A stretch of 28,342 nt of DNA from contig DAIORV010000016.1 in assembly GCA_036752825.1 (NCBI GenBank), positions 1-28,342 of the forward strand, read 5' to 3'. This DNA is from UBA5177 sp002413265. Its GTDB lineage: Bacteria > Chloroflexota > UBA5177. Both the position numbers and the translations under genes were made by a program. Positions within the stretch are counted from its first letter, which is position 1; each line of letters opens with the position of its first letter. The notes under the pieces are model-generated. The model had not been told where the DNA came from and did no database searches. It saw only the letters and a list, made by a program, of their open reading frames with translations. Positions 14,484 to 22,114 of this stretch are shown here, piece by piece.

Positions 14484-17168
14484 ATGAAATTTCGGTCGTT
14501 TTCGCTGGTAGCTGTTCTGGTCCTCACCGCGGGATGGTTTGCTCGTCCGGTGGTCCCGATAACACACGCGGATTCGGGAACGCTCAGTCTGACGAACACC
14601 ACTCTCACGTACACGCATGGTCCGTTCTTCGTGGCAAACGTGACGGATCAGGTTGGCCCACCGGTCTGCACCGCTCCCAATATCTGCGATGACTACGGAC
14701 TGAATGTGAGCGTCCCAGCGGGCACGGAAGCCACTCAGCAGATAAGCGTGACCTTCACCTATGACCAGAGCATTGACCCGCTGGTGGACTTCGACGTTTG
14801 GGTTCTCAACTCTCAGGGAAACGTCATTGGGTCGAACACTAGTGGGGTCAGCCCCTCCACGGTCGTGATTCCGGCCATCTCGGGCGCTTACACGGTGCGT
14901 GCCGATCCGTGGTTCCCTGGCGGCGAGAGCTACACGGGCACGATCTCTCTGGCGCCTAAGCCGGCGCCCTCCAGCGCTCCCGACGCGGCAACGCAATCCT
15001 CGACGGCGCCGCCTCGCTTTCAGGATTACGCTGTCCCTTCGAGCCTGGGTGGCAACGGCGCCGGCGAGCCCTCTTTGGGTCTGAACTGGAATACCGGAAA
15101 CGTCATGTACGTCGCTGGGCTGCAGACGTTCAGAGTTGGCTTTGACGGCACAACGTCGCCGGCCACCGCGTCCTGGAAAGACGTCAGCTCTCTCACAACG
15201 TCGAAGGAGAGCCTGGATCCCATTCTGTACACGGACCGAACATACAGCCGTACCTTCGTCTCACAGCTCACGGGCCAGGACAGCTTGACTGCCTACAGCG
15301 ATAACGACGGAGCGTCATGGACCCCTTCACAGGGTGGAGGCATTCCATCAGGTGTCGACCACCAGACTATTGGCGCCGGACCTTACTCAAGCAGCCTCCC
15401 GGTCCCATCTACGGCTCCGCTGACCGGCTTCAAGGACGCGGTGTATTACTGCTCCCAGGACATCGCGTCGGCGTTTTGCGCTCGCAGTGACAATGGCGGC
15501 CTGACCTTCGGTGCCGGAGTGCCGATCTACAACCTGACGACCTGCGCCGGCATCCACGGACATGTGAAAGTGGCTCCCGATGGGACGGTGTACGTCCCGG
15601 CCCGCAGTTGCGGCGGCAAGCAGGGCGTAGCTGTCTCCACCGACAACGGCACAACTTGGACTGTTCATCAGATCCCCGACAGCACTGCTGCCATCGGCAA
15701 TGACCCCTCTGTCGGAATAGCGACTGACGGCACGGTCTACTTCGGATATCAGGGTGCGGACGGCCATGCTCGGGTCGCCATTACACACGATCATGGCGCG
15801 ACGTGGACCAAATCTGTTGACGTGGGGGCGCTGGGAGGCGTTCAGAACATCGTCTTCCCCGCGGTCGTGGCGGGCGATCCCAATCGAGCTTCCTTCGCCT
15901 TCCTCGGCACGACCACCGGTGGTGACTTTCAGTCGCAATCGCAGTTCAACGGCGCATGGTACCTCTACAACGCCACCAACTATGACGGCGGGAGCACGTG
16001 GTCGCTGGCAAACCTCACGCCCAATGACCCGGTGCAAAGAGGGTCGATGTGCATCTCGGGGACGACCTGCAGCAATACACCCGATGACCGCAATTTGCTG
16101 GACTTCATCGGGTCGGACATCGACTCACATGGCAACGTCAACATCGCGTACGCTGACGGCTGCATTAGCAGCACCTGCGTGAACGGTAGCGGTACCTACA
16201 ACGCGAGCAACACGGCACAGTCACAGCAGAGTCAGCTGAACGACTTCACGGCTTTGGCCAGCATTTCGCGTCAATCGGGAGGGTTGCCCTTGTTCGCGAA
16301 GTACGATCCGGCCAAGGTGCCCTCCGTTCCGGCTCGACCACGGCTCTCCGCGACCCAGACGGCTGCCGGTGGGCCCGTGCAGCTCTCGTGGCAGGCCCCG
16401 GATAACGGCGGCTCCGCGATCACCAACTACTACATCTACAAGGGGACCTCGTCCGGCTCAGAGAAGCTCTACCAGAACGTAGGGACACACCTCAGCTTCC
16501 TCGATACCAAGGTCAAGTCGGGAGTAACGTACTACTACTACCTGGTGGCCAAGAACGCGGTCGGAAGCAGTCAGCCGTCGCCGGAAGTTTCTCCTGTCGT
16601 GACCAACTCCAAGCCAATGTGCACACTGCCGGGCCAGCAGGTCGTGACGGACTCCGCCGGAGACCAGGTTGGAGCTCCACTGAACGCCGGTCTCGACATC
16701 CTCGGTGTATACGTTGCCGAGCCGGCGAGCACCAACGATCTCGCCATTACGCTTCAGGTTTCGGACCTCTCATCGCTGTCACCCAATGAGCAATGGAGGG
16801 TCTTCTGGGACTACGCTGACCAGTCCGGAAATCGCTGGTACGTTGGGATGGATACCAGCGCGACGGGAGCGCCATCTTTCACCTACGGCACGAACTTCGG
16901 AGTGGCGTCACCTGTGAAGTATGCTCCCGGAACACAGCAGACCAGTTTTCCCGCGCTTGCGGGAAGCGGCTACTCGGCCTCAGATGGAACTATCACGATC
17001 GTAGTGCCAAAGGATCAGGTCGGGAGCCCTGCGGCTGGATCGACGCTGCCAAACGTGCAGGCGCGAACCTTCGCGGCTCAGGGCGACGTGACGACGACAA
17101 ACAGTGGCGCGATCGACACGTCGAGCTTCGGTACCTACGGAGTCGTCGGCAACAGCTACTGCGGGTAG
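14484..17168 (+). CDS. Secreted Asp-box (sialidase-like) beta-propeller protein with FN3 domain
   Basis: The 894-residue protein has a Sec signal peptide (about 1-30, MKFRSFSLVAVLVLTAGWF...), a pre-peptidase-C-like beta-sandwich (about 33-160; FDVWVLNSQGNVIG, YTVRADPW), a sialidase/BNR beta-propeller (about 180-605), an FN3 domain (about 613-709; SWQAPDNGGSAITNYYIY) and a C-terminal beta domain (about 713-894). At least five Asp boxes of the S/T-x-D-x-G-x-x-W/F type are visible near 270 (SDNDGASW), 332 (SDNGGLTF), 383 (STDNGTTW), 432 (THDHGATW) and 498 (YDGGSTW). Asp boxes are structural, so the enzyme activity, if any, is not settled; arginines of a sialidase site were not identified. Start ATG 14484 has GGGAAAGG upstream; a TTG six bases earlier is rejected. 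It stands alone, ending at a strong terminator. Confidence 0.85.
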   Translation: MKFRSFSLVAVLVLTAGWFARPVVPITHADSGTLSLTNTTLTYTHGPFFVANVTDQVGPPVCTAPNICDDYGLNVSVPAGTEATQQISVTFTYDQSIDPLVDFDVWVLNSQGNVIGSNTSGVSPSTVVIPAISGAYTVRADPWFPGGESYTGTISLAPKPAPSSAPDAATQSSTAPPRFQDYAVPSSLGGNGAGEPSLGLNWNTGNVMYVAGLQTFRVGFDGTTSPATASWKDVSSLTTSKESLDPILYTDRTYSRTFVSQLTGQDSLTAYSDNDGASWTPSQGGGIPSGVDHQTIGAGPYSSSLPVPSTAPLTGFKDAVYYCSQDIASAFCARSDNGGLTFGAGVPIYNLTTCAGIHGHVKVAPDGTVYVPARSCGGKQGVAVSTDNGTTWTVHQIPDSTAAIGNDPSVGIATDGTVYFGYQGADGHARVAITHDHGATWTKSVDVGALGGVQNIVFPAVVAGDPNRASFAFLGTTTGGDFQSQSQFNGAWYLYNATNYDGGSTWSLANLTPNDPVQRGSMCISGTTCSNTPDDRNLLDFIGSDIDSHGNVNIAYADGCISSTCVNGSGTYNASNTAQSQQSQLNDFTALASISRQSGGLPLFAKYDPAKVPSVPARPRLSATQTAAGGPVQLSWQAPDNGGSAITNYYIYKGTSSGSEKLYQNVGTHLSFLDTKVKSGVTYYYYLVAKNAVGSSQPSPEVSPVVTNSKPMCTLPGQQVVTDSAGDQVGAPLNAGLDILGVYVAEPASTNDLAITLQVSDLSSLSPNEQWRVFWDYADQSGNRWYVGMDTSATGAPSFTYGTNFGVASPVKYAPGTQQTSFPALAGSGYSASDGTITIVVPKDQVGSPAAGSTLPNVQARTFAAQGDVTTTNSGAIDTSSFGTYGVVGNSYCG

Positions 17169-17187
17169 TACTTCAAAGGAGCAAGCT

Positions 17188-17219
17188 AATAGGCCCGGGG
17201 CAACCGCCCCGGGCCTATT
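17188..17219. terminator. Strong bidirectional hairpin terminator
   Basis: Positions 17188-17201 and 17206-17219 form a perfect 14-base stem (AATAGGCCCGGGGC paired to its complement) with an AACC loop. It sits between the stop codon of the beta-propeller gene and that of the convergent COG4315-type gene. The A/T ends of the stem give short U-runs on both strands (TATTT on plus; TATT on minus), as in bidirectional terminators. Confidence 0.9.
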
Positions 17220-17243
17220 TCAATAGCAGCGAGCGCTTGCCGA

Positions 17244-17765
17244 TTACATCTTCGTCAGTTTCTTCAGCTTTGGCGTCGCCGCGAACCAGAGCTTAAAGAG
17301 ACCCTGCCCCTTCGTATTCCCGGCTTTCGAGTCGCCTGAATACCGATACAGCGGCCAATTGTTGTAAGTGACCTGTCGCGTACCGTTGGCGAGCTTGATG
17401 GTGCTGAGCTTACCCGGCAGGTGAGCGTGCTTCAGCGACGCTCCCTTCGGGAGGAGGAGGGCTGGCCAGATAGGAGCACAAGAAGAACCTGTGCATGCCG
17501 AGTGGCCGACGGTGTCACTCAAGAAGTGGTACAGGGTCCGTCCCTTTGCATTGGTGAGAATTTTCCCGAGCGTCGCGTTGCTGGCCAGCTTCACCCACAC
17601 CGCAGCTGTAGAGCTCTTGACGGCAGCTGCCGGAGCGGCCGTGGGTTGGGGACTGTATCCATAGGATTGAGCATGTGTGGTAGAGACTGCGCCGGCGAAC
17701 CCGGCAACCGCGAACGCGGCAGTGCAGACCAAGAGCGGCAGTAGCGACTTATGCGAACTGTTCAT
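17244..17765 (-). CDS. Secreted COG4315-type repeat protein
   Basis: The 173-residue protein starts at ATG 17765, with AAAGGGA upstream, rather than at the first start of the frame. It has a Sec signal peptide (MNSSHKSLLPLLVCTAAFAVAG, cleaved near AVSTTHAQS), an Ala/Pro-rich linker and two related units of the 'secreted repeat of unknown function' family: first VWVKLASNATLGKILTNAKG-RTLYHFLSDT...CTGSSCAPIWPALL, then TIKLANGTRQVTYNNWPLYRYSGDSKAGNTKGQ. The motif of a strand ending LYxF/LYRY and the CxxxC-WP element is characteristic. The family is common in actinobacteria and Chloroflexota; function is unknown, though it is sometimes found near redox proteins. A TATAAA on the minus strand (17803-17808) is a likely -10. 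A 14-base-stem terminator lies beyond its 3' end. Confidence 0.88.
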   Translation of the reverse strand: MNSSHKSLLPLLVCTAAFAVAGFAGAVSTTHAQSYGYSPQPTAAPAAAVKSSTAAVWVKLASNATLGKILTNAKGRTLYHFLSDTVGHSACTGSSCAPIWPALLLPKGASLKHAHLPGKLSTIKLANGTRQVTYNNWPLYRYSGDSKAGNTKGQGLFKLWFAATPKLKKLTKM

Positions 17766-17955
17766 GGTGCGTCCCTTTCTTGAGGTCATCAAACCTTATC
17801 TCTTTATACGCCTGTCGTTACTCTTACGTCACGCGTTACGGTCGAGCCGGCTCAAAGCAAGTGGGGCTACATTCAGCACCAAAAATGGCCTCTTCCAGCG
17901 CAAAAATGACATGTTAGACTCGTGTGCATTTCGCGCAGCAGGGGGAGGGCGTGCC

Positions 17956-18720
17956 GTGAGCGACGGCCCTGTGGGGGCACGCCCCCTGGTAGTCATTCCG
18001 ACCTACGACGAGCGCGAGAATATTGTCTCCATCGTCGAGGCGATCCACCGAAACCTTCCTCAGGCCACGATCTGGATCGTCGACGACAACTCGCCGGATG
18101 GCACGGGCCATATAGCGGATGAGCTTGCAGCGAAGGATCCCCGGGTCGGCGTCATTCACCGAGCGGGAAAGATGGGCCTCGGGACTGCATATGTGGAAGC
18201 CTTCCAGCATGCGCTGGCCCAGGATTTCGATGTAATCATTGAGATGGACGCCGACTTCTCCCATGACCCCGCCTATCTCCCGGGCCTCATGGAGGCGCTT
18301 CAGGACGCGGACTTCGTGCTCGGCTCGCGATATACGGAGGGTGGTGGCACGCGCAACTGGTCCTGGATGCGGCAAATGATAAGTCGTGGCGGCAACCTGG
18401 TCGCCAACATTGGGCTGGGCGTGGTGACCCGCGACGCGACCGGTGGGTTCCGCGCCTTCCGGAGAACCGCTTTGGAGCAGCTCGATCTGAGCGAGCTGAA
18501 GCTGCGCGGTTACGGTTTCCAGATCGAGGTCGTGTACCAGCTCGAGCGCAAGGGAATGCGGATCAAAGAAGTGCCGATTGTCTTTGTGGAACGAGTTAAT
18601 GGTCGCTCGAAAATGTCCAAGGGAATCGTACTCGAGGCGGTGATCCACATCCTCCGCCGGAGGTTGGGCCGGCTGCGGCGCAAGAAGACCAGGATGGAAC
18701 GCAGTCCTCGATCGAGATAG
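17956..18720 (+). CDS. DPM1-like polyprenol-phosphate glycosyltransferase (GT2)
   Basis: The 254-residue enzyme starts with GTG at 17956 behind a GGGGGAGGG; the frame is open much further upstream but the N-terminus of the fold (RPLVVIPTYDERENI) argues for this start. GT2 motifs are VDDNSPDGTG and the DXD-like EMDADFSHDP, with the DPM1 signatures LGSRYTEGG, TGGFRAFRR and GYGFQIE...ERVNGRSKMS. It lacks the C-terminal membrane helices of GtrB-type enzymes, so it is the soluble DPM1 type, transferring a sugar (mannose in characterised members) from a nucleotide to a polyprenyl phosphate on the cytosolic face for envelope glycan or protein glycosylation. A possible extended -10 (TGTTAGACT) is at 17912-17920. 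The SpoU gene begins at the next base after its stop. Confidence 0.9.
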   Translation: MSDGPVGARPLVVIPTYDERENIVSIVEAIHRNLPQATIWIVDDNSPDGTGHIADELAAKDPRVGVIHRAGKMGLGTAYVEAFQHALAQDFDVIIEMDADFSHDPAYLPGLMEALQDADFVLGSRYTEGGGTRNWSWMRQMISRGGNLVANIGLGVVTRDATGGFRAFRRTALEQLDLSELKLRGYGFQIEVVYQLERKGMRIKEVPIVFVERVNGRSKMSKGIVLEAVIHILRRRLGRLRRKKTRMERSPRSR

Positions 18721-19530
18721 ATGATATCCAGCCGTTCCAATGCGACCATCAAATCGATCCGAGAGCTGCGGCGGCGCAAGGAACGCGACCAGACAAAGCG
18801 CTACTGGATCGAAGGTATACGCCTGGTGACGGTGGCCGCTGAAGTGCCGGCCCAGATCGAATGCGTCGTGCTTGCGCCGGAGCTGTTGGTCAGCGAGAAA
18901 GGGCTAGAGACCGTCGCATGGCTGCGGACTCGCGGCGTGCCCGTACTCGACGTAACGCCCGAGGTGTTTCGGAGCATCTCTTCCAAGGACGGACCCCAAG
19001 GTCTGGGCGCTGTGCTTCGACAGACGTGGCTCTCGCTCTCAGAAATCGATGGGCACGAGGGACTGTGCTGGGTCGCTCTCGACCGGATTGCAGATCCCGG
19101 AAACCTGGGCTCGATCATTCGAACCTGCGATGCCACGGGGGCAGCCGGGATCATCCTCCTGGGCGATACGACCGACCCCCATGATCCGGCAGCGGTACGA
19201 GGGAGCATGGGTGCCATTTGCTCGACACTCCTGATCCGGGCTGAAGGCAGTGAATTTTCCAACTGGATCGCAGCCAGGTCAATCCATCTTGTCGGGACGT
19301 CTGATCGAGGGCACACAGGCTACCGAGAAGCGGCGTATGAGCCTCCTCTGACCATTCTGGTGGGCAGTGAGCGAGAGGGGTTACCCGCTAGTTTGCTACA
19401 CCTTTGCAGCGAGGTCGTGAGCATTCCGATGGTGGGTCGGGGAGACTCTCTCAATGCGTCGGTTGCGACCGCGCTAACACTGTACGAGGCCCTCGCACGG
19501 AGAAATAGGACCCCTGCGAAGAACGCGTGA
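18721..19530 (+). CDS. SpoU/TrmH-family RNA 2'-O-methyltransferase
   Basis: The 269-residue protein has an N-terminal substrate-binding domain (SRSNATIKSIRELRRRKERDQTKRYWIEGIRLV, L30e-like, about 4-100) and a C-terminal SPOUT knot with motif 1 (DRIADPGNLGSIIRTCDATGA), motif 2 (ILVGSEREGLP) and motif 3 (VSIPMVGRGDSLNASVATALTLYE). It would methylate a ribose 2'-OH in rRNA or tRNA using SAM; RlmB-like or TsnR-like substrates are both possible. The ATG follows directly on the stop codon of the glycosyltransferase, so both are on one transcript. It ends just upstream of the trp promoter/leader: the -10 candidate at 19531 begins one base after its stop. Confidence 0.93.
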   Translation: MISSRSNATIKSIRELRRRKERDQTKRYWIEGIRLVTVAAEVPAQIECVVLAPELLVSEKGLETVAWLRTRGVPVLDVTPEVFRSISSKDGPQGLGAVLRQTWLSLSEIDGHEGLCWVALDRIADPGNLGSIIRTCDATGAAGIILLGDTTDPHDPAAVRGSMGAICSTLLIRAEGSEFSNWIAARSIHLVGTSDRGHTGYREAAYEPPLTILVGSEREGLPASLLHLCSEVVSIPMVGRGDSLNASVATALTLYEALARRNRTPAKNA

Positions 19531-19599
19531 TACAGTTGACCAACCTGGAGACAGGCCGACGGCCCCCGTCCCTATCCGGACGCGGGCTTTTTGTCTTTT
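19528..19599 (+). promoter_or_regulatory. trpD promoter and terminator-like leader (possible attenuator)
   Basis: An extended -10 (TGA-TACAGT, 19528-19536) immediately follows the SpoU gene. Downstream, CCCGTCC (19565-19571) pairs with GGA...CGGG (19578-19586, two-base bulge) and is followed by TTTTTGTCTTTT (19588-19599), a terminator-like unit. GACGG (19558-19562) can pair with CCGTC (19566-19570) instead, and GGCC (19554-19557) with GGCC (19561-19564), so alternative folds exist. No leader peptide with tandem Trp codons or T-box was found. Then the GGAGGG of trpD. Confidence 0.5.
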
Positions 19600-19611
19600 G
19601 GAGGGCAACCA

Positions 19612-20646
19612 ATGGTGCGAGAGGTGCTGAACAGGCTGATCGCTGGCGAGGACCTCGGAACCTCTGAAGCCGAAGAGCTCATGCGACAGATGATGGATGA
19701 GGAGCTGACGCCGGTTCAGCTGGCCGGAGTAATGGTTGCACTCCGGGCCAAGGGCGAAACAGCCGAAGAGGTGGTGGGTTTCGCGAGTGCAATGCGGTCG
19801 CGGGCTCGTCACATCGAGTTTTCGGTTCCGGTTGCGGACACGTGCGGCACCGGTGGAGATCACAGAGGGACCTTCAATGTCTCGACGGTGGCCGCGGTCG
19901 TAGTTGCGGCCTGCGGTCAACCGGTTGCCAAGCACGGCAATCGAGCGGCGAGCGGACGATGCGGCAGCGCGGATGTGCTGGAAGCACTTGGCGTCGACGT
20001 TGGGCTACCGCCCGAAGGCGTTGTGCAGTGCGTGGAGGGTTCCGGCATCGGCTTCCTGTTTGCTCCTACCTTCCATCCGGCGATGAAGTTTGCAGGTCTT
20101 CCGAGGCGGGAGCTCGGCGTTCGCACCGTTTTTAATCTTCTCGGGCCCCTCACCAATCCCGCGCGGCCTCACTTTCAGCTATTGGGTGTGAGCAGCGAGG
20201 ACCTCTTGGACCTGATGGCGAGTGCGCTCGCGGGACTCGGCGTGGAGCACGCCCTGGTCGTTCATAGTGCCGATGGAATGGATGAGATCAGCGTGGCCGG
20301 CCCCACTTCAGTGCGAGAAATCTCGGCGACCGGTATCGAGTCCTACGAAATCACGCCTGAGGACTTTGGACTGGGGCGCTCAGAGATCGAAGGCCTACGT
20401 GGAGGAGATCCGGAAACAAACGCAACTATCTTTCGAGACGTGATGGGAGGCCAGCCTGGAGCCGCTCGTGACTGCGCAGTCATGAATGCAAGCGCGGCGC
20501 TACTGGCTTCGGGTCGTGTTAGCTCTCTTCGAGAGGGAGCCGAACGAGCGGCCGAGGCGCTCGATTCAGGGGCGGCGCTAAGCACGCTGGTATCGTTGCG
20601 TGAATCATCGCGTCGAGATCGGGTTTCCGTGGAGGGCTCTACTTGA
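19612..20646 (+). CDS. trpD: Anthranilate phosphoribosyltransferase
   Basis: TrpD transfers phosphoribose from PRPP to anthranilate, the second step of tryptophan synthesis. The 344-residue protein begins MVREVLNRLIAGEDL with a helical N-terminal domain and carries the PRPP-binding DTCGTGGDHRGTFNVST motif, KHGNRAASGRCGSADVLEALGV, the conserved NLLGPLTNPA and DEIS. These distinguish it from thymidine/pyrimidine phosphorylase, which shares the fold. ATG 19612 has GGAGGG seven bases upstream, and a TTG earlier in frame lies in the terminator U-run and is rejected. It overlaps trpC by four bases (TTGA). trpE, trpG, trpA and trpB are not in the window. Confidence 0.96.
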   Translation: MVREVLNRLIAGEDLGTSEAEELMRQMMDEELTPVQLAGVMVALRAKGETAEEVVGFASAMRSRARHIEFSVPVADTCGTGGDHRGTFNVSTVAAVVVAACGQPVAKHGNRAASGRCGSADVLEALGVDVGLPPEGVVQCVEGSGIGFLFAPTFHPAMKFAGLPRRELGVRTVFNLLGPLTNPARPHFQLLGVSSEDLLDLMASALAGLGVEHALVVHSADGMDEISVAGPTSVREISATGIESYEITPEDFGLGRSEIEGLRGGDPETNATIFRDVMGGQPGAARDCAVMNASAALLASGRVSSLREGAERAAEALDSGAALSTLVSLRESSRRDRVSVEGST

Positions 20647-21404
20647 TTCTCGAGGAGATTCTCGATCACAAGCGTCAGGAAGTGGAGCAACGTCGACGAG
20701 CAACCTCCGACGAAGACATCCGTCGACTGTCTTCCAGAGCTCCCTCGGCGCGCAGCGTCCGTTTTGACATGCCAATGTCACTCATTGCGGAAGTGAAGCG
20801 CCGCTCACCCAGCGCCGGACAGATTTCGGAGGGTCTGGACCCCGCACATCAGGCAAGACGGTATGAGCGAGGCGGGGCCGCGGCGATCTCCGTTCTGACT
20901 GATAACAAATTCTTTGCGGGTTCGATAGATGATCTTCGGGCAGTGCGGGAGACGGTTTCGATCCCAGTTCTCTGCAAGGACTTCGTTCTCTCGGAGTACC
21001 AGGTGTATGAGGCGCGAGCCAATGGAGCTGATCTGATATTGCTCATCCTGGCGGCACTCGACGATCGTGCGTTTCGTCCATTGCTGTCCCTGGTGAGAGA
21101 TCTGGGGATGACGGCTCTGGTCGAAGTTCACGATCAACACGATCTGGCGAGAGCGATTGCTTCCGACGCGCCGATCATCGGTATCAATAATCGCGACCTT
21201 TCAGATTTCTCCGTCGATCTGATCACCACTGAGTACTTGGCGCCGTTGATACCCGATGGGACGATGATCGTCAGTGAGAGCGGCATCTCGACACGCGTCG
21301 ATGTCGAGAGAGTCCGAAGGGCCGGGGCGACTGCAGTGCTTGTGGGAGAGGCCCTGATGCGATCGGACTCTCCAGAACGACTGATCTCAGAGCTGATTTC
21401 GTGA
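20643..21404 (+). CDS. trpC: Indole-3-glycerol phosphate synthase
   Basis: TrpC closes CdRP to indole-3-glycerol phosphate. The 253-residue TIM barrel shows the family motifs LIAEVKRRSPSAGQI, SVLTDNKFFAGSIDDL, PVLCKDFVLSEYQVYEARANGADLILLI, GINNRDLSDFSVD and VSESGISTRVDV, with the catalytic Lys of KRRSPS and of CKDF and a Glu in SESG. It starts with TTG overlapping the TGA of trpD by four bases, so it is translationally coupled; it overlaps trpF in the same way by GTGA. Monofunctional, not fused to trpF as in E. coli. Confidence 0.96.
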   Translation: MILEEILDHKRQEVEQRRRATSDEDIRRLSSRAPSARSVRFDMPMSLIAEVKRRSPSAGQISEGLDPAHQARRYERGGAAAISVLTDNKFFAGSIDDLRAVRETVSIPVLCKDFVLSEYQVYEARANGADLILLILAALDDRAFRPLLSLVRDLGMTALVEVHDQHDLARAIASDAPIIGINNRDLSDFSVDLITTEYLAPLIPDGTMIVSESGISTRVDVERVRRAGATAVLVGEALMRSDSPERLISELIS

Positions 21405-22018
21405 CCAAGGTCAAGATCTGCGGGGTTCGGCAGGTCGAGCACGCCGTCGTCGCCGCCGAATCCGGCGCCGACTTCATTGGCCTGGTCTTTGCTCCTTCGC
21501 CGCGCCGCATCGATCCCCAGATCGGCGAGCAGCTGAGCGATGCAGTGAAACGAGCAGGTGAGGCAAAAGTCGTTGGTGTTTTCGTCAACGAAAGCGTCGA
21601 GACCATGAATTCATTGGTACGACGTTGTGCTCTTGACTACGTGCAACTCTCGGGTGACGAACCTGATGAGCTCATCGAGCTAATCGATGCACCGGTAATC
21701 CGCACCGTGCATGTGACAGAGACGTTAGACAGAGAAGCCCTCAAGAATCGTGTCGCCTCGATTGCTGCCGAGCTGGTGCTTCTGGACAGCGCACGATCCG
21801 GACTGTACGGGGGGACTGGCCAGACGTTCGAGTGGTCCCGCCTGCCTGCTACGGACAGGCCGATCATGGTGGCCGGGGGCTTGCATTCCGAGAATGTGTT
21901 GGAAGCGATTGAAGCTATGGATCCGTGGGGCGTAGACGTGAGCGGAGGAGTCGAAACCAATGGCGTCAAGGATGAGCAGAAGATCAGAGACTTCATCCGA
22001 ACCGTGAAACGCCTTTAG
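21401..22018 (+). CDS. trpF: Phosphoribosylanthranilate isomerase
   Basis: TrpF isomerises PRA to CdRP, between the TrpD and TrpC steps. The 205-residue TIM barrel has the N-terminal catalytic Cys in VKICGVRQ (C7), DFIGLVFAPSPRRID, VQLSGDEP, LLDSARSGLYGGTGQTFEWSRL (general acid Asp in LLDS) and VAGGLHSENV, ending in GVDVSGGVETNGVKD. Start GTG at 21401 overlaps the TGA of trpC by four bases. It is the last trp gene; 97 bases separate its stop from the preferred deoC start, in which the next gene could have its own promoter. Confidence 0.95.
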   Translation: MTKVKICGVRQVEHAVVAAESGADFIGLVFAPSPRRIDPQIGEQLSDAVKRAGEAKVVGVFVNESVETMNSLVRRCALDYVQLSGDEPDELIELIDAPVIRTVHVTETLDREALKNRVASIAAELVLLDSARSGLYGGTGQTFEWSRLPATDRPIMVAGGLHSENVLEAIEAMDPWGVDVSGGVETNGVKDEQKIRDFIRTVKRL

Positions 22019-22114
22019 CATCGCCTCACACGATGGGGCTTGCGTCTCTGGTTCATCGACTTGCAAGGGCGTAAGCTAGGGACAAATGAAGCCGAACTTC
22101 ATGCGCGGTGTCCC

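Noticed and set aside
14304..14996. Minus-strand frame of 230 codons over the leader and 5' end of the propeller gene
   Set aside because: It opposes a well-formed signal peptide and beta domain; composition is Arg-rich with no recognisable motif.
19612..20646. Pyrimidine-nucleoside (thymidine) phosphorylase, given the nearby deo-type genes
   Set aside because: The NLLGPLTNPA and GTGGDHRGTFN motifs, the length and the overlap with trpC and trpF identify TrpD.
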